The position numbers and the translations under genes are program-made. Source: Labyrinthula sp. Ha (taxonomy: Eukaryota; Sar; Bigyra; Labyrinthulida; Labyrinthulaceae). From it: a stretch of DNA of 64,000 bases. Shown here one piece after another: positions 1 through 12,056 of the stretch. Where the stretch lies: assembly GCA_015227615.1 (NCBI GenBank), contig JAALGZ010000006.1, positions 558,001 through 622,000 of the forward strand, in the 5' to 3' direction. How positions within the stretch are numbered: the first letter of the stretch is position 1; every line of letters starts with the position of its first letter. Under the pieces are notes generated by a model. It did no database searches, was not told the DNA's origin, and worked only from the letters and a program-made list of their open reading frames with translations.

Positions 1-906
1 TTTCTTCTCCAAAAAGCTTAGTTCCTTGGATAGGGATGAAGCTCTCTGCTTCCCCAATCAGCTTCTCAAATTCGGCAACTCCCTCAGCTCCAGTATACTT
101 TGGTTTGTTCTTAGGATGTACAACAATTTCTCCCTTTTCATTTTTGCTTAACACTTGGTCTTCAATGATAGTAAAGTTTGAACGGAAACCCCCTCCAAAC
201 CTGAGAATTGGAGTCCAGATTATTCCATAGCCGAGCGCGTGCATCATCTCATGGAGAACAAGCTCCTCCATCTTACCAAACTTATGAACTTTACTTATAT
301 CTTCTGGGTCAAAGTGCAACAAACTCACAAGTGGTATTCCAAGATCTTGATTGTAGATGCAAGTTCCACCCTAAGAATGAAACAAAATGTAGTACTTACT
401 GCAGCAACTGCTCCCCCTTTCCCATCAAATTCCATAATAAATACCGCAATTACCAAGTCCTTATAATCCTCTCCTTCTTTGTATAAAACCGGATTGTTCA
501 AACCAGTATCTGTGCAGAAATTTGAAACAGTTAGATTCTGCTTGACCTTTCTATTGTAGTTGTTTTCAGTTCCTGCAATTGCTTTTGAAAGTCTAGATGT
601 TGCACTAAGAATTCATTTACAATCTGTTCTATTAGGTTTTACGTCAAATATGACTGAGATGTAATCAGAAGAGGCCGCCTTTACTCTTTCGCATGCAGAT
701 GCGCGAGAACAGACATCGCCTATTTTATCCTGTTGAGATGATAATAGAGATTCCCCACCAACTGCTACTGTAAAGACACCTGCTACAACAGCAACTACAA
801 ACAACGAGCCGAAAATAAATATTATGTTGCGCTGGAAGTTTTTTGACTTATTTTCCTGTGCCTGAGGAAATACGTGCTGGTCATTCACCGCTTCCTTGTT
901 TTCCAT
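1..906 (-). pseudogene. Leishmanolysin-like (M8) membrane-anchored metalloprotease, copy 1; left-truncated, one in-frame TGA
   Basis: Type II membrane metalloprotease, related to the copies at 53801-55253 and 62608-63863. The ATG at 906 opens a hydrophilic N-terminus of about 25 residues and a membrane span (residues 26-49), then a lumenal/extracellular part starting near 'SSDYISVIF'. A 29-nt intron (371-399) is followed by 'HEMMHALGYG', the HExxH zinc site with its general-base Glu, and by the 'KYTGAEGVAEFE' segment shared with the paralogues. The gene runs off the left edge before the third zinc ligand. In-frame TGA at 613-615 replaces one residue in a block that otherwise aligns codon for codon with the other copies. 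The remaining 71 codons of exon 1 and all 123 of exon 2 stay open. This suggests a recent pseudogene, an allelic or sequence error, or stop read-through. Family assignment is firm; its status is not. Confidence 0.75.
371..399 (-). other. 29-nt intron of metalloprotease copy 1
   Basis: On the minus strand it begins GTAAGT and ends TTCTTAG. Removing it joins Ala-Ala to Gly-Gly-Thr-Cys in phase 0, at the same place as the introns in the two paralogues. Confidence 0.85.
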
Positions 907-1442
907 TTGTTCTATTTGTTAATGGAGGTTATCAATATTGAATAGCGTGTACTTCAAGTTATTTAAATATGTTGCAAGCACCGGAAAGATAATTTTTCTT
1001 CCTCAGACATGCTATTATCCATACCGTTAATTTATTCTGATACATATATGTCGAATATTTTTAACCTCAAAACATAACAGAAAATCTATTTCTGTTAAAC
1101 CCTTTTGTAAGATTTCAACGGTAATACAATATGCAGCTGGAGTACTCTGCTCTTCCATAAATCTTATATTAAGTATTTTAACATTCTGTTAATAGATTTA
1201 GAGTACTAACTCTTAATATACACAAAATGAAATAGAAAAGTTTAACTAGGTTTCGTGATAAGCAAGAGCTTCTAGTTATTTTGCTCTGCTTCAAAACATC
1301 TTCTTCTAAATTTATAATTTGTTGAGGAGCTCAAAGATACAAACAAGAATATTGGTAAGTTAAACATCACATAAATAAAATGAATATAGCTAAGTTAACT
1401 ACACCCTAGAGTAAGCTAAAGATATCAACTCAGGAGAAGAGG
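907..1442. other. Intergenic, divergent promoters
   Basis: AT-rich spacer between the minus-strand metalloprotease copy 1 and the plus-strand SDR pseudogene. I see no coding frame and no clear element. Confidence 0.6.
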
Positions 1443-2573
1443 ATGGGTTTCAACACAAAAATCTCGACTAAGGTTGTTCTTTTAGCCTTTCTTATTGGAT
1501 TTAAAATGAAGAAAGTCAATTAGAATTTTGGAAGAATTGGTTTTCCGATGCATCTTGCATATACGAATCCCGAAATTGAGAAGCTGTTTGAGTTGAATCT
1601 TCAGGAGAAAATCATGATAGTAACAGTCGCCAACTCTGGTTTAGAAAATCCATATGTCAAATTATTGGCGATTAATGATGCTAAAGTTATATTGACCTGT
1701 AGAAATATGAAAAAATGCAACGAAGCAAGAGAAATTATAGCTCAAGAAGATTTGGAACTTGGAGATCAAGATGAGAAAAGAAAAAAAGTTGAACTGAGGT
1801 TTTAAAAAGAAAACTTGATTTCTATGGTGCTTGTCCTATGTTTCTTATCCTCTATCAATAGATTTGGGATTAAATTCCAGTCTGATTTCAAAAGCTTGCA
1901 CTCTGTTATTTTAAATGCTGGTTTAGTTCTTGATGAATACTCAATGACCACAGATGGAATTGAAACAATTTTTGGAGCTAACCACGTGGGGGAAATTTTA
2001 TCTAATTAAATGACGAATGCCGCTACTAGAAACTTCTCAACCATCTAAAACAACATCCGTAGCTTCATCAATACTTCACATAACATACGAGCCACCAGTT
2101 CTTTTTCCTGAAAAGATAGTAACGAAACAAGGTGCTGATGTCTTATTACAGGATATAAACAACGAAAAGTTTTCTTCTTCATTTCATACCTATGGTCATT
2201 CAAAACTAGCAAATATTTTGTTTACTTATAAAGTTGCTAGATATTTAAATATAAACCACAAGAAAATTTATGTGAACTGTGTAAACCCTGGATTAGTTAG
2301 AACTAATCTTGGAAAAATTTTCGTTTGAAAAGAATCAACTGAAAGATTTTTGGATAAGCTTCTTGAATTTTTTCTTATGAGCTAGGTATTGTGGCAAAAA
2401 TCCAAGATCATTCAGCTGTAATAACAGAATTCCTGGAAAAAGAGATTACTGGCATGTATTACATTCCGCTTGGAAAACAACATGAATCAAGTGAAATAAG
2501 CTATAATATAGAAGTAAAAGAAAAATTATGGACATTAACAGATGAAATTATCCATGAACTTGGTTATGCTTAG
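1443..2573 (+). pseudogene. Decayed short-chain dehydrogenase/reductase, paralogue of the gene at 18186
   Basis: Matches the intact SDR at 18186-19316 along its whole length, from ATGGG at 1443 to the shared C-terminal 'ELGYA' before TAG at 2571-2573, but it lies in at least four separate open pieces. An early TAG (about 1527) follows the membrane anchor. Frames break again near 1805, 2009 and 2328-2390. The cofactor loop TGANSGIG has become 'TVANSGLEN', losing two glycines needed for NAD(P) binding. The catalytic Tyr-x-x-x-Lys is still readable as 'YGHSKLANILF', and the 'LNAG' motif (usual NNAG) is kept. Loss of the glycine loop plus several frame breaks marks it as a dead duplicate, not a sequencing artefact. 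Confidence 0.9.
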
Positions 2574-5500
2574 ATTAGTTATGCTCTCTTAATTAAGCAT
2601 ACTTTGAAAGTTACTTAGTTGGTAAAGTTAACATTTGGCACTGGGTTTTTAAACGCAGAGTACGACTTCATATGGCATGAGGCTTTATTGCTTCTATACA
2701 TCTTTGTTTTGTTTTTAGAGAGGTTTAAGAGACCAGCATAATAAATATTATCTAAAATATGATTTTTAGCCCCTTCGATAATAATATACCGGAACATAAC
2801 TCAATCTTGAAAATGAGCCCTGTCAATGAGTTAATTATTCCACTTTTCCTCTGAATCTGCCTGTCCTTCTTATAGTTTTCTATGCGGCTATTTCTCTCTA
2901 TACTTTTGCTATTAAGTGTTAAATATGGACTACTGCTTTGTAACTCTTCTTGATTCTTACTTATTGAAGAGAGCCAGCACTTTTCTTCTTACTATTCTAC
3001 ACCTGCGTCTGTTTATCCTTTAAATAATTTTAGGTAAAGCCAACTTCAATACCTAGTATCTACTACTTTGTAGATATTGTGAAAAGTTATTTTTACTTAC
3101 ACTTCATATATATTAAAAAAAATATATTTTCATTAATATTTATTAAACAACATCTAACATCATTGAACAGTTTTCTAGGAGAGTGGTGACATGTTGCTAC
3201 TTGCCAGTATCGTAATGAATACAATCAAGCCCAATGAAGCTGTAAGATAAGAAGGGAATAGAGTTGCTATATATCAAATTAAAATTGCCTTCAGAAAATA
3301 TACTGCACCTTTTAACTAATAAAAACTACAAACACAAGAGGCAAGAGCGCAATGTGTTATAGAGAAGTCAAGTTTGATTAAAGGCCGTATTTCCTAATGC
3401 CCAAATAAAAGAGGCATAGCCCTAAACAGTTTATATTTTTTTTGACTTATCACTGAACTCTAGAATGAGATCCTTAGTTCCTGAAGAAGGTGATTGTACT
3501 GAATATATATATAGTTAGAACACTTGGAACAGATAAATAGACTGTAACGTACCAGAAAAAACATACGAACAGGAAGTTAGAAATGTAAAATAGGATAGTG
3601 AGATAAATAGAAAGCAAAGACAACCTTAAATAATTGCAAAATAAGGAATAAGTGAAAGCATAGCAAAGAAACGAATTCACATTTAATTAGCAAAACTTGG
3701 TTCCTAAATACTTTTTCATCCTTAGAAAAGTGATAGAAGCAAGCAGTAACTTTTGGAACTATAAATTTTGACTTCTGAAATACACAAGAAACACAATTTC
3801 TATCATAGTTAAGTACGGAAATATCATATTGTGGTGACTATTGTCGAGTAATTGGTGACGTCTTTTGGAGAAATGTGGAAATTTATCGTAGTATCACTTA
3901 CTCGTTGAATCCCATGCAAAAGGTCATACAAGAAGATTGTACTAAGCTAAATTATAAGGGAAATTTTTATACATGTAAGAAATCATTTCAGATTTTGGAT
4001 CTCGTGATCAAATGCAATATGTGGGAGATCTTATGATATATGGATGTTAACTAACCTCCATGGTAGTTTCTTTAGCTTTAGTGTACTAGCACATAAGCTT
4101 TTTCAATGTCATTTATACAGAAGAAAATGTTAGCTGTGAATAAAAAGTCTCAATTGAGACGTAAATCTATCCTAAAAGAGTAAGGTAGATTACGATGGTT
4201 TTTAGTTTGACGTTATTTATTTCGATCCTCTACTGTAGCTATAGTGATGAAGGAACTACCAATTACATAAAAAAAAGATATCTGTTTGGTTACTTCCCCA
4301 AAACTCTCTAGGAAATGGTTATTTTACAAAACTTAGAACTCGTTGAATATGAAGTCAGCGCCAACGCTAAGCTTAGGTTTATGCATTCACAAATTACCCA
4401 AATCTCAACGATGGATTATTGGTGGACTTGTAAACTGAAACCATATTATTGCATAAACCTAAAACCATAAAATAATATGTCAAAACAAAAAAAAAGAAAA
4501 TATTTTAGAGTTTAAAGTAAGAAAAGAAGTACAATAAAATGACCCAGATCCTACCCGCCTTCAGATAAAGGTCATATCTTCTATGCCTATTTGAATTAGA
4601 GCCATGTTAACAGTTAAACAATCATTGGAGATTTTATTGGATTTCGAGATCGTCCACTATTTTTTTTTGCCTGTGTTCCTACCCCCTCAATAAATTTGTG
4701 TCAATTACTGAGTTCAATGAAAATGGTACAATCCTGCTATTAAGAAACAATGCAGTTGTGTTGTATCGAAGATGATAACTTTCATTTAATTTCTTATAAA
4801 GACGAAACCATAGCGCATTTGTTTTCAGTGAATAAAAATATTGCAAGTATAGCTGAAAATAATCTTCTCTTAGCCTAATTCCCAAGATACTTGGTGCCAA
4901 GATAAATGCCTAAATGCTGCATAACACTAGCTTAATTAATCTAAACGCTATCTTAAGCTACAGAATTAGCATTTTTATTTTAAAATTAAATTATAGAACA
5001 TCTATACCTGAGCAAAATATACTATTCATACAAAAATATTAGTTGTTCTAATTTATGATGGATTCATAGTCGTGCTAAAAAAACAACATTTCTGCATGAA
5101 TATTTTTATTTTGCATTTTAAGATTAAGCTCGTTTTTTTTGTATATGCATTTAGCAAATATATAAATTTAAGTCAAAATTGCTGTTTCTAACATATTTCA
5201 CCAAGAAACTATTACACGTCATACCTAATTAAATGATGGCCAAATGACATTCACCATATAAATATATTGGTAGAAAATGTCTGCTAGGGTATTCTAACCC
5301 AATTTTGAGTTCTCTAGGTATTATTAAGAATTTGAGCATAGACTCTCCATCGGCTAGCATATGACCCACAGTTGCACTAAAATTGGGTATCATTTATCTT
5401 TATTTTAAAATAGCGAGTAAGCCAATTAGTGTTCATTGTAAATCTGTTTTTACGGGGTAAATATTTTTTATTAGCTTCATGGTAGATTTCAAATTGTTTC

Positions 5501-7305
5501 TCCAGAAAGAAAGATACGTTGACTCGTACGGGGCAAAACTTTCTCGTGTCCCATAAGATTTTCCAAATAGATTCTCGTGGGATAACAAAAGTTTCTTGAG
5601 GCGTCTTTTTATCAAAAATCATTTTTTTAGATATTCCCGGTAGAAGCATTGACACATAAATTTCCCTACCAATGTACTATTTTCTACTAACATTCTTACC
5701 TATCGATATCAGGACTTGCCTGGAATGCTATTTTAAGGGTTTTGGTACAAGGTACCGCTAATTGTCTTAACTACAATAGAAGAAAGTTACTATAATAGAT
5801 GAATCTAAGTATGGGTATGCATGTTCCTTAATACAGTTATTACTGCAAACAAAAAGAATGTAAGTGAGTGTATATAGTATTAGATACAACCTCTCTATGT
5901 CTTGAGGTTAGAAGCCTTGAAACCATAATTTTAATATTTTTGCTGCTTGGTCTCAGTTAAATATTTTATATGAATTTTATTGTTTGTAATAGCGCTATGC
6001 AATATCAAGTAATATGTCAATTAGAAAATTTTAGATGCCTTGGCGGGGGTCGACAGTGCAAAAAATTATTTGGTATCTTGAAATAAGCAAGCGATTCAGG
6101 TTAATATTGAACAAGATACCCTTATATCAAATATCTTGGTATTGCTTTAGGATAACTGAATATACTTAAAAATTGCAGAACTCATAGTACGTTAATTGAA
6201 ATAAGCCGTATAATTACGGAATGTTTGGTAGTTCATCAAGAAAAAATGGAAAGCAATTCTTAGCTTAGACTGAAAGATCACAAGATATGAAATCAGAATC
6301 ACGTTAAAAATCATTAACAGTGATATAAAATAGCAAATATAGATGTCTAGACCAAGTACTTGGTAGTAGTAACTGGAGATAAGATAATAAAAATAGACCT
6401 TGAATAAATTGTTGGAGAATTGATGAGATAGTTTCACAAAAGATGTAAATAAAAGTCAACATGATACAAGAATCTCCCAAAGTGAGACAGCATGTAGATC
6501 AATATTGATATATCTCACTATTCTCTCACCCTATCCCATTAACAGTCCGAAGTTGAAATACATTAAATGATAACGAGAGCACTCTTAATATACCCCATCC
6601 ATAACATTGAAGCACTTTTCGCCACCCAATGTGAATCAATTTAACCAGCTGAAAGGTCCAAGCTATTAATTAAGAACTGTTGATTTTTTTAATTCGATAA
6701 ACAGAGGTTTTTTCTGATGATTCATTCTTGTCCATAGGTTTTCTACTTTTTTATCAGGATTTGGTGTAAAATCTCAGAGGTTACTGCTTATATGGGGTTT
6801 CGATAACCAAGTTATTTCTTGATAGTAGAAATTGGTTGAAGAAATCCCCCAACTAAAAATATTACATGTTCTTTGGTGAATTCCTTAATCATATGATATG
6901 ATTATGTCACAAAAACCTTCAACTGATTATATAGCTATAATTCTACGAGATTGCCGATGAGCTATACATGGTAGCATCCATTCTTGAAACCTACCTGCAT
7001 TCTATGCTTACTAATAGCACAAGCTTACAAACATGAATGATCCATTTAATCCAGATCATGGTCATCTTTTCTATGATTTTTCTAGCATCAAGATAGGTAT
7101 GAATTGTCAAGGACTTGGTAGTGGTTTATCTTCAGTCAACTTGCGTTGATGATACTCCACTAACCTTTATTTTATACCAAGCATAGCAGACAAAGCTTAT
7201 GACGGGGCTATAATTAAGCATAATATAAAAGAACTACGGCTTAAGCGGGTGAATAATAACCGCATTTTGGTATATATTTTTGGAAACATTTACCTACATA
7301 GAATC
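2574..7305. other. 4.7-kb gene-poor AT-rich stretch
   Basis: No recognised gene. It holds many short AT-rich frames and A/T runs. The only frame of slightly better composition is at 5377-5655 (listed separately). I recognise no repeat or transposon terminus. Confidence 0.5.
5377..5655 (-). CDS. Unrecognised 92-residue reading frame
   Basis: ATG-started frame of 92 residues with mixed composition, including 'RESIWKILWDTRKF' and 'WLTRYFKIKIND'. It has no signal peptide, membrane span or motif I recognise, and no neighbouring gene within 1.7 kb. It could be a small gene, an exon, a remnant of a mobile element or a chance frame. The alternative minus-strand frame over the same bases is shorter. 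Listed because its amino-acid make-up looks more protein-like than the surrounding low-complexity frames. Confidence 0.2.
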   Translation of the reverse strand: MSMLLPGISKKMIFDKKTPQETFVIPRESIWKILWDTRKFCPVRVNVSFFLEKQFEIYHEANKKYLPRKNRFTMNTNWLTRYFKIKINDTQF

Positions 7306-7605
7306 AGTTAGACAAGTAATTGTCCGTATCTTCTATATGTGTATGAGGATAAGTATATTAAATTAAATTAACTGAAAGAGCTTGAAAATAGCTTTAAAAT
7401 TATATAAGTAACGTTTTCTAACTCCCAGTAGTTGTTGAGATATTAAGGTTTTACGATCTGTTGTTTCCGGTGCTTATGTATTAGTAAGAATGTATTATGT
7501 AAAGTTGCACCAATTGTGCAGTAATGTAATATTGTATTATAACTATGTAAAGTGTAAACAGTCAGTATGGAGAGAGTCGTACACTCGACTGCTTAGTGTC
7601 TGACT
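7306..7605 (-). repeat. 3' LTR of the copia element
   Basis: 300 bp, near-identical to 12057-12356 (about four differences, all in the first 130 bases of the plus strand). Ends are an imperfect inverted repeat, AGTTAGAC and GTCTGACT, rather than the usual TG...CA. Confidence 0.95.
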
Positions 7606-7618
7606 CCATGCGGTCTTT

Positions 7619-9079
7619 TTAGATCTTCAAATGCTGCCACTTCATCCTTGAATGAGTCATGTTCCAAAGTTTTTCAAACTCAGCTCTTGGATTCTGTTTC
7701 GTTTGAAGATCAGCAATGTTGAATTCGCGTTTGATGAAAATCACCTTTAGTTTTCCTGAACGAATGAGTCCTTTTAAAAAATGAATTGCAACACTCATGT
7801 GTTTTTGCTCTGGAGAAACTGTCTTTTCTAAGGTTTTAGTTGAACTAAGTGAATCTGTAAAAATCACTGAAGGTAGCTTGGCTTTGCAATCTAAATCCAT
7901 GCACAATCCGTAGATTCCTTGCAAATGTTTTGCTGTTTTGTAAATTTCAATCAGCTCAGCTCCAGCAGCAGAGGTAGCAACTGTCCTTTGTCTTGAACTT
8001 CTGCCAGTAATGAGCGATTGACCAAAGTAAATGAAGTTACCACTAACACTTTTTCTGTTAAGTGAGTTAGAGGCCCATTCAGCATCACAAAAGGCAAGAA
8101 GTGTAATTTCACCATTTGATTGATCTGAGTAAAAAATTCGTTTTTGATGTTTCGTTCTACTAATGTAGCCTAATGTGTTGAGAATTGATTTTACTGCAAA
8201 ACTTGTCACGTGTTCAGAAAGTTGACTAAGCGCATGTAACGCGTAGAGTAAATCAAATCTTGTAAGTCGTAAGTAAATTAAAGATCCAAGCAATTCTCTG
8301 TACGGAAATTTAATGCTTTTAGCATTGGAATTGTTCTTAACAGCCTCAGCGAAAGTAGAAGGTAATGGTGTAAATTTGTCTTTAGTCTTGAAATCCTTGA
8401 ATTTTTCTAAAATTTTCTCAATGTGTTTGGTTTGGTCAATTTGGTAGTCTCCATTGGGTTTTCTTTCAATGTTAACTCCTAAGAAGTCTGTTTTCTGATC
8501 TAGTGTTCCTAGTGTAATTTTGTAAGTTTTCCCAAACTGTTTTGAGAAGTTTGTAATTTCTTGTTTTGTACCGAGCATCAGTACATCATCAACGTAAAGT
8601 AAAGTAATTAAATCTTTCTTGTAGAAGACACACTCGTCAAAGATTGCTTGTTTGAGTCCAAGTTTTTGAATTGTAGCAGAAACATTGTCAAACCAAAGCT
8701 TGGGACTTTCCTTCAGACCGTAAAGTGCTTTCTCAATCTTCATTACTTTAGTCTTGTCATGTTTCAGTTCATGTCCATCAGGGATTTCACAGTAGAGTGT
8801 AGTGCCAGCAGGTAGATCCGCGTACAAGAATGCGGTACTAACATCTAAAGAGTTAAAATGGAACTGTCTTGGAGCTGCAACTGCAAGACTGTTGTAGTCT
8901 AAGGTAGGAGAACTGCGGTAAGGTGTAATTTTGAATTTCTGAGATCTTCCATTGTAAACACATCTTGCTTTGAAACTCCCATTGCGTTTTTGTTTCACAA
9001 GCATCGTGCATTTTCCAACGTAAGCATTTTCAGGAAGTTCGGAGCGATTAATCACTTTGAGAGCCTTTCGTTCTTCCAA
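7619..9079 (-). CDS. Copia pol part: reverse transcriptase and RNase H
   Basis: 486-residue frame. The N-terminal half is a copia-type reverse transcriptase with 'LDVSTAFLYADLP', 'KALYGLKESPKLWF' and the catalytic 'LLYVDDVLML'. The C-terminal part is a copia RNase H: 'FCDAEWASN', then 'RSSRQRTVATSAAGAEL', then the 'VIFTDSLSS' acidic position. This part copies the element's RNA into DNA. It partly overlaps the upstream gag-integrase frame. It belongs to the mobile element and is not a host gene. Confidence 0.93.
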   Translation of the reverse strand: MEERKALKVINRSELPENAYVGKCTMLVKQKRNGSFKARCVYNGRSQKFKITPYRSSPTLDYNSLAVAAPRQFHFNSLDVSTAFLYADLPAGTTLYCEIPDGHELKHDKTKVMKIEKALYGLKESPKLWFDNVSATIQKLGLKQAIFDECVFYKKDLITLLYVDDVLMLGTKQEITNFSKQFGKTYKITLGTLDQKTDFLGVNIERKPNGDYQIDQTKHIEKILEKFKDFKTKDKFTPLPSTFAEAVKNNSNAKSIKFPYRELLGSLIYLRLTRFDLLYALHALSQLSEHVTSFAVKSILNTLGYISRTKHQKRIFYSDQSNGEITLLAFCDAEWASNSLNRKSVSGNFIYFGQSLITGRSSRQRTVATSAAGAELIEIYKTAKHLQGIYGLCMDLDCKAKLPSVIFTDSLSSTKTLEKTVSPEQKHMSVAIHFLKGLIRSGKLKVIFIKREFNIADLQTKQNPRAEFEKLWNMTHSRMKWQHLKI

Positions 9080-12048
9080 AGCTTTGAGCTCTTTTCGACC
9101 GCTTTCTTGTAAGATGCTTCGTCTGGGTGACCTCTTGTGTCACGGTAAATGGAAGGTTTCTGATCAATTCTAGACTGAATGATCTTCTTCCGTAGCTTTT
9201 CTTTCTGACCTTTTGTTTTAGGCTTGATGATGTGTGTTGTTTCTTCAGTTGTGTTCAACGTGAAAGCTGACATCCGATTTAGGTCGAATTTCGTTGCATT
9301 TCTCCCAGATCGCGTTGTGACTGGTAGACGAGCATTGCTGTTTTCGCTCGTTTGAGGTGTTTCAGGGTTTGTTACTTCGGCAGATGGGGTTGGATCATGT
9401 GCATCTTGATCCTGATCGAGTTGAACATCTGCTGAAGGGGGATTTTCATCGAAATTATCATCATGCTCAAAATCATGATTTTCTTGTTGATTTGCCTTCT
9501 GGCCATAACGTACATAGTGTATACCAAAATCTGGACTGAAATCATCGTCATCATCAGATTCAAAATCGTCCTCAGAAATTGGGTCATTTTCAGTTTTGTC
9601 AACAATTTTGATGTCACCAAATGAGAAAGTTGGTGGATTTTGATCGATTTGATCATGTGTTCTTGATTCTTGGAACCAAACATCGGTTAGTTGAGGGTAA
9701 ATGATTTTTCCAGTACTAAGTTTGTAGATGATTGCTGTGTTGAAGCTTGAATGTTCCTGTAGTCCAAGAAAGAGACCAGTGTCTGTTCTTTCTTGAAATT
9801 TGTTTGTCTTCGTTCCAGAAGATTTTAACGTAAAACAACAGCAACCAAAGGTTCTAAGTGAAGAAAGGTTTGGTTCTTGCCCAGTTTCTAGTTTGTAAGG
9901 TGATTCACCAAGTGTTTTGTGATGCACTCTGTTCTTGATGTAACTTGCAAATTTGACCGCGTAGATCCAAAAGGAGTCATCAAGTTTAGACTGTAGTAGG
10001 GCGGCTGAAGCCATGACCTTTAAGATGCCAATCGTTCGTTCAGCAACTCCATTGAAAGTGTCATGTCGATCTCTAGGGACAAAACGTAAATGAACGCCTT
10101 TTGCCGAAATTAAGTTGACAAAGTGTTCTGCCGTAAAACCAGATTGGCGGTCTGTAACAATCGTTTTTGGTAAAGTTTTGAGTGTAGAAAGAAGGTAGTA
10201 AAGAGCTGCAAGTAAATCTTTCGATTGAAGTGTTCTTAAAGGAGCAACTCTAATTAATTTTGTTTTCAGGTCAACTGAAATCAATGCAGCCACAACACCA
10301 TTGACTGGTTTCATCGAGTGTTTTGGCGGAATGAGTAAGTCCATTGAAAAAGCTTGACCTTTGGAATCAGGAGAGAGTTTCATCTTGTGAATTAAATTCT
10401 TCACTGGGTTGTGTTTAGCTTTTGTCTGAAGACAGACTTGGCAGCTGTTCAGTTTTTGAGAACCCTTAATGAAACCAGCATGTTTAAGTTTGTCCTCTGA
10501 GAGATGCATCAATCTACGATGCATTAGATTTGGATCAGAGGTTTGTAAGACTGATTTCCCTAGTGGAATGATTTCAATGAAGCTTTTCTTTCCAAGTAAA
10601 ATTATTTTTAATTTGTTTCCTGTTTCTAGTTGTACATTTCTAGAGCGATTGTTGACTTTAACATTCTGTTGCTCTAGATCGTAGGTACACAAAATGTTGA
10701 AATTTGCACTTGGCATGTAAATTGCCTGTACTGTAAAAAACTTAGAAGGAAATTCTTTGAATGCAAATCTGGCTGTTCCAGTGCTTTCGTAGCTACCAGA
10801 ATTTTCTGTAAGGGTAAGTTTACCAGGCTTCTGATCCATGTGTGTAAAAAAATCAGCGCTTCTAAAAACGAAAACATCGCTGCATGAATCCAGCCCAGCT
10901 AAAGAGTTTGAACCTGTGGTACAAAGAGAAGTAGCGAAACTGAAAGGATTAAAATTTTCTTTTGTAGATGTTACTGCTACTGTTTTCTTTGTTGGTTTTT
11001 TCTTCATCTTGGGAAGTTGTAATGTACGTTCTGGGTTGGTTGAACACACCTTTGCAAAATGATTAGGTTTGCCACAGTAAGAACAGGTAGCACCTTTAGC
11101 AGCACATTGTTTGCCTTTGTGTGGAAAATCTTCACCGCAATTGAAACACAATGTACCTTTTGAATTAGAAGAAACAATTTTCTTTGTAAATGCAACAACT
11201 GATGTACTTGGAGCATCAAAAGGGATCAAACCTGAATTGTCATGCTGAAGTACGGCTTCTGTCACTTCACTCATGTAATCCTTCAATGGTAGATCTTTTG
11301 AATCCAAATTGTTTACAACTGTAAAAATTTTCTGATTGTTGTTTCTTCTGAAGAGAATCTTAGTTTGAAAAAGTGTAAGTAAATCAGAGTCATTTTGCAT
11401 TATCTTGATCTGATTAGCCTGTTGTACCAAAGAATCAAAGCGTTTAACGAAGTCTGTAATGGGTTCTGATTCCTCCCAACAGCTGTAAATCAAGTTTCCA
11501 AAGTTAATTCTTTTTCTGGTTTGTGTAGGTAAGAATGTAACAGCCCCGATGCGTCGCAGGATTTTGCAAAAACGATGTGGGGTTCGGATTGTTCGCAAGA
11601 AAACAACGTCTTTTTTCCAAAGAGAAATGATGTCATCTGAAACTTCATCGTCAATTTCTTCTTCTAGAATGTAGTTAGATTTTTGAGTAAGCGGATTGTA
11701 AGATTCTAACAGCTCATCAATGATGCTGCGATCATGAGATTTAAAAAATTTGCGTAGAGATGTTCCATTAATTTGTAACTTTAAGGCAAGCAGATACATC
11801 TCAACACCTTGTTTCAGTAGTTCGAATTGGTTTTGATCAGTTTTTGATCGTAAAAGGTTTTCCAATCTTTTTCGTCCTTTTTTGTAGAATTCTTCGTTAA
11901 TTGCTTCATTTGTAATTTCTAGCTTCGTAAGTGTTCTAGTTGAAGAAGGAAAGTTTTGTAAATGAGTTTCCCCTTGGGTCAAGTTGGAGTTTTCACTCCG
12001 TGCTGTTCGTTCTTCCACGGGATCACTCTGATTTTCGTTTACTTCCAT
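9052..12048 (-). CDS. Copia gag, protease and integrase part
   Basis: 998 residues from the ATG at 12048; the open frame extends a few codons into the LTR without another ATG. The N-terminal gag region is helical and charged. Two zinc knuckles (about 11046-11155) read C-x2-C-x5-H-x4-C and C-x2-C-x4-H-x4-C. A protease-like 'LDSCSDVFVF' follows. The integrase has the HHCC finger ('HRRLMHLSEDKLKHAG', then C-x2-C) and the D, D, E core positions ('FSMDLLIPP', 'IVTDRQSGF', 'GVAERTIG'). An acidic linker leads toward the reverse transcriptase. The gag ATG lies only 8 bases from the LTR edge, so the element has almost no leader. Confidence 0.92.
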   Translation of the reverse strand: MEVNENQSDPVEERTARSENSNLTQGETHLQNFPSSTRTLTKLEITNEAINEEFYKKGRKRLENLLRSKTDQNQFELLKQGVEMYLLALKLQINGTSLRKFFKSHDRSIIDELLESYNPLTQKSNYILEEEIDDEVSDDIISLWKKDVVFLRTIRTPHRFCKILRRIGAVTFLPTQTRKRINFGNLIYSCWEESEPITDFVKRFDSLVQQANQIKIMQNDSDLLTLFQTKILFRRNNNQKIFTVVNNLDSKDLPLKDYMSEVTEAVLQHDNSGLIPFDAPSTSVVAFTKKIVSSNSKGTLCFNCGEDFPHKGKQCAAKGATCSYCGKPNHFAKVCSTNPERTLQLPKMKKKPTKKTVAVTSTKENFNPFSFATSLCTTGSNSLAGLDSCSDVFVFRSADFFTHMDQKPGKLTLTENSGSYESTGTARFAFKEFPSKFFTVQAIYMPSANFNILCTYDLEQQNVKVNNRSRNVQLETGNKLKIILLGKKSFIEIIPLGKSVLQTSDPNLMHRRLMHLSEDKLKHAGFIKGSQKLNSCQVCLQTKAKHNPVKNLIHKMKLSPDSKGQAFSMDLLIPPKHSMKPVNGVVAALISVDLKTKLIRVAPLRTLQSKDLLAALYYLLSTLKTLPKTIVTDRQSGFTAEHFVNLISAKGVHLRFVPRDRHDTFNGVAERTIGILKVMASAALLQSKLDDSFWIYAVKFASYIKNRVHHKTLGESPYKLETGQEPNLSSLRTFGCCCFTLKSSGTKTNKFQERTDTGLFLGLQEHSSFNTAIIYKLSTGKIIYPQLTDVWFQESRTHDQIDQNPPTFSFGDIKIVDKTENDPISEDDFESDDDDDFSPDFGIHYVRYGQKANQQENHDFEHDDNFDENPPSADVQLDQDQDAHDPTPSAEVTNPETPQTSENSNARLPVTTRSGRNATKFDLNRMSAFTLNTTEETTHIIKPKTKGQKEKLRKKIIQSRIDQKPSIYRDTRGHPDEASYKKAVEKSSKLWKNERLSK

Positions 12049-12056
12049 CGCAACCA

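Noticed and set aside
613-615. Reassigned TGA codon (Trp or Sec) as explanation for metalloprotease copy 1
   Set aside because: The SDR and YbeY-like genes end with TGA at the expected place, and paralogues have no Trp or Cys at the aligned position.
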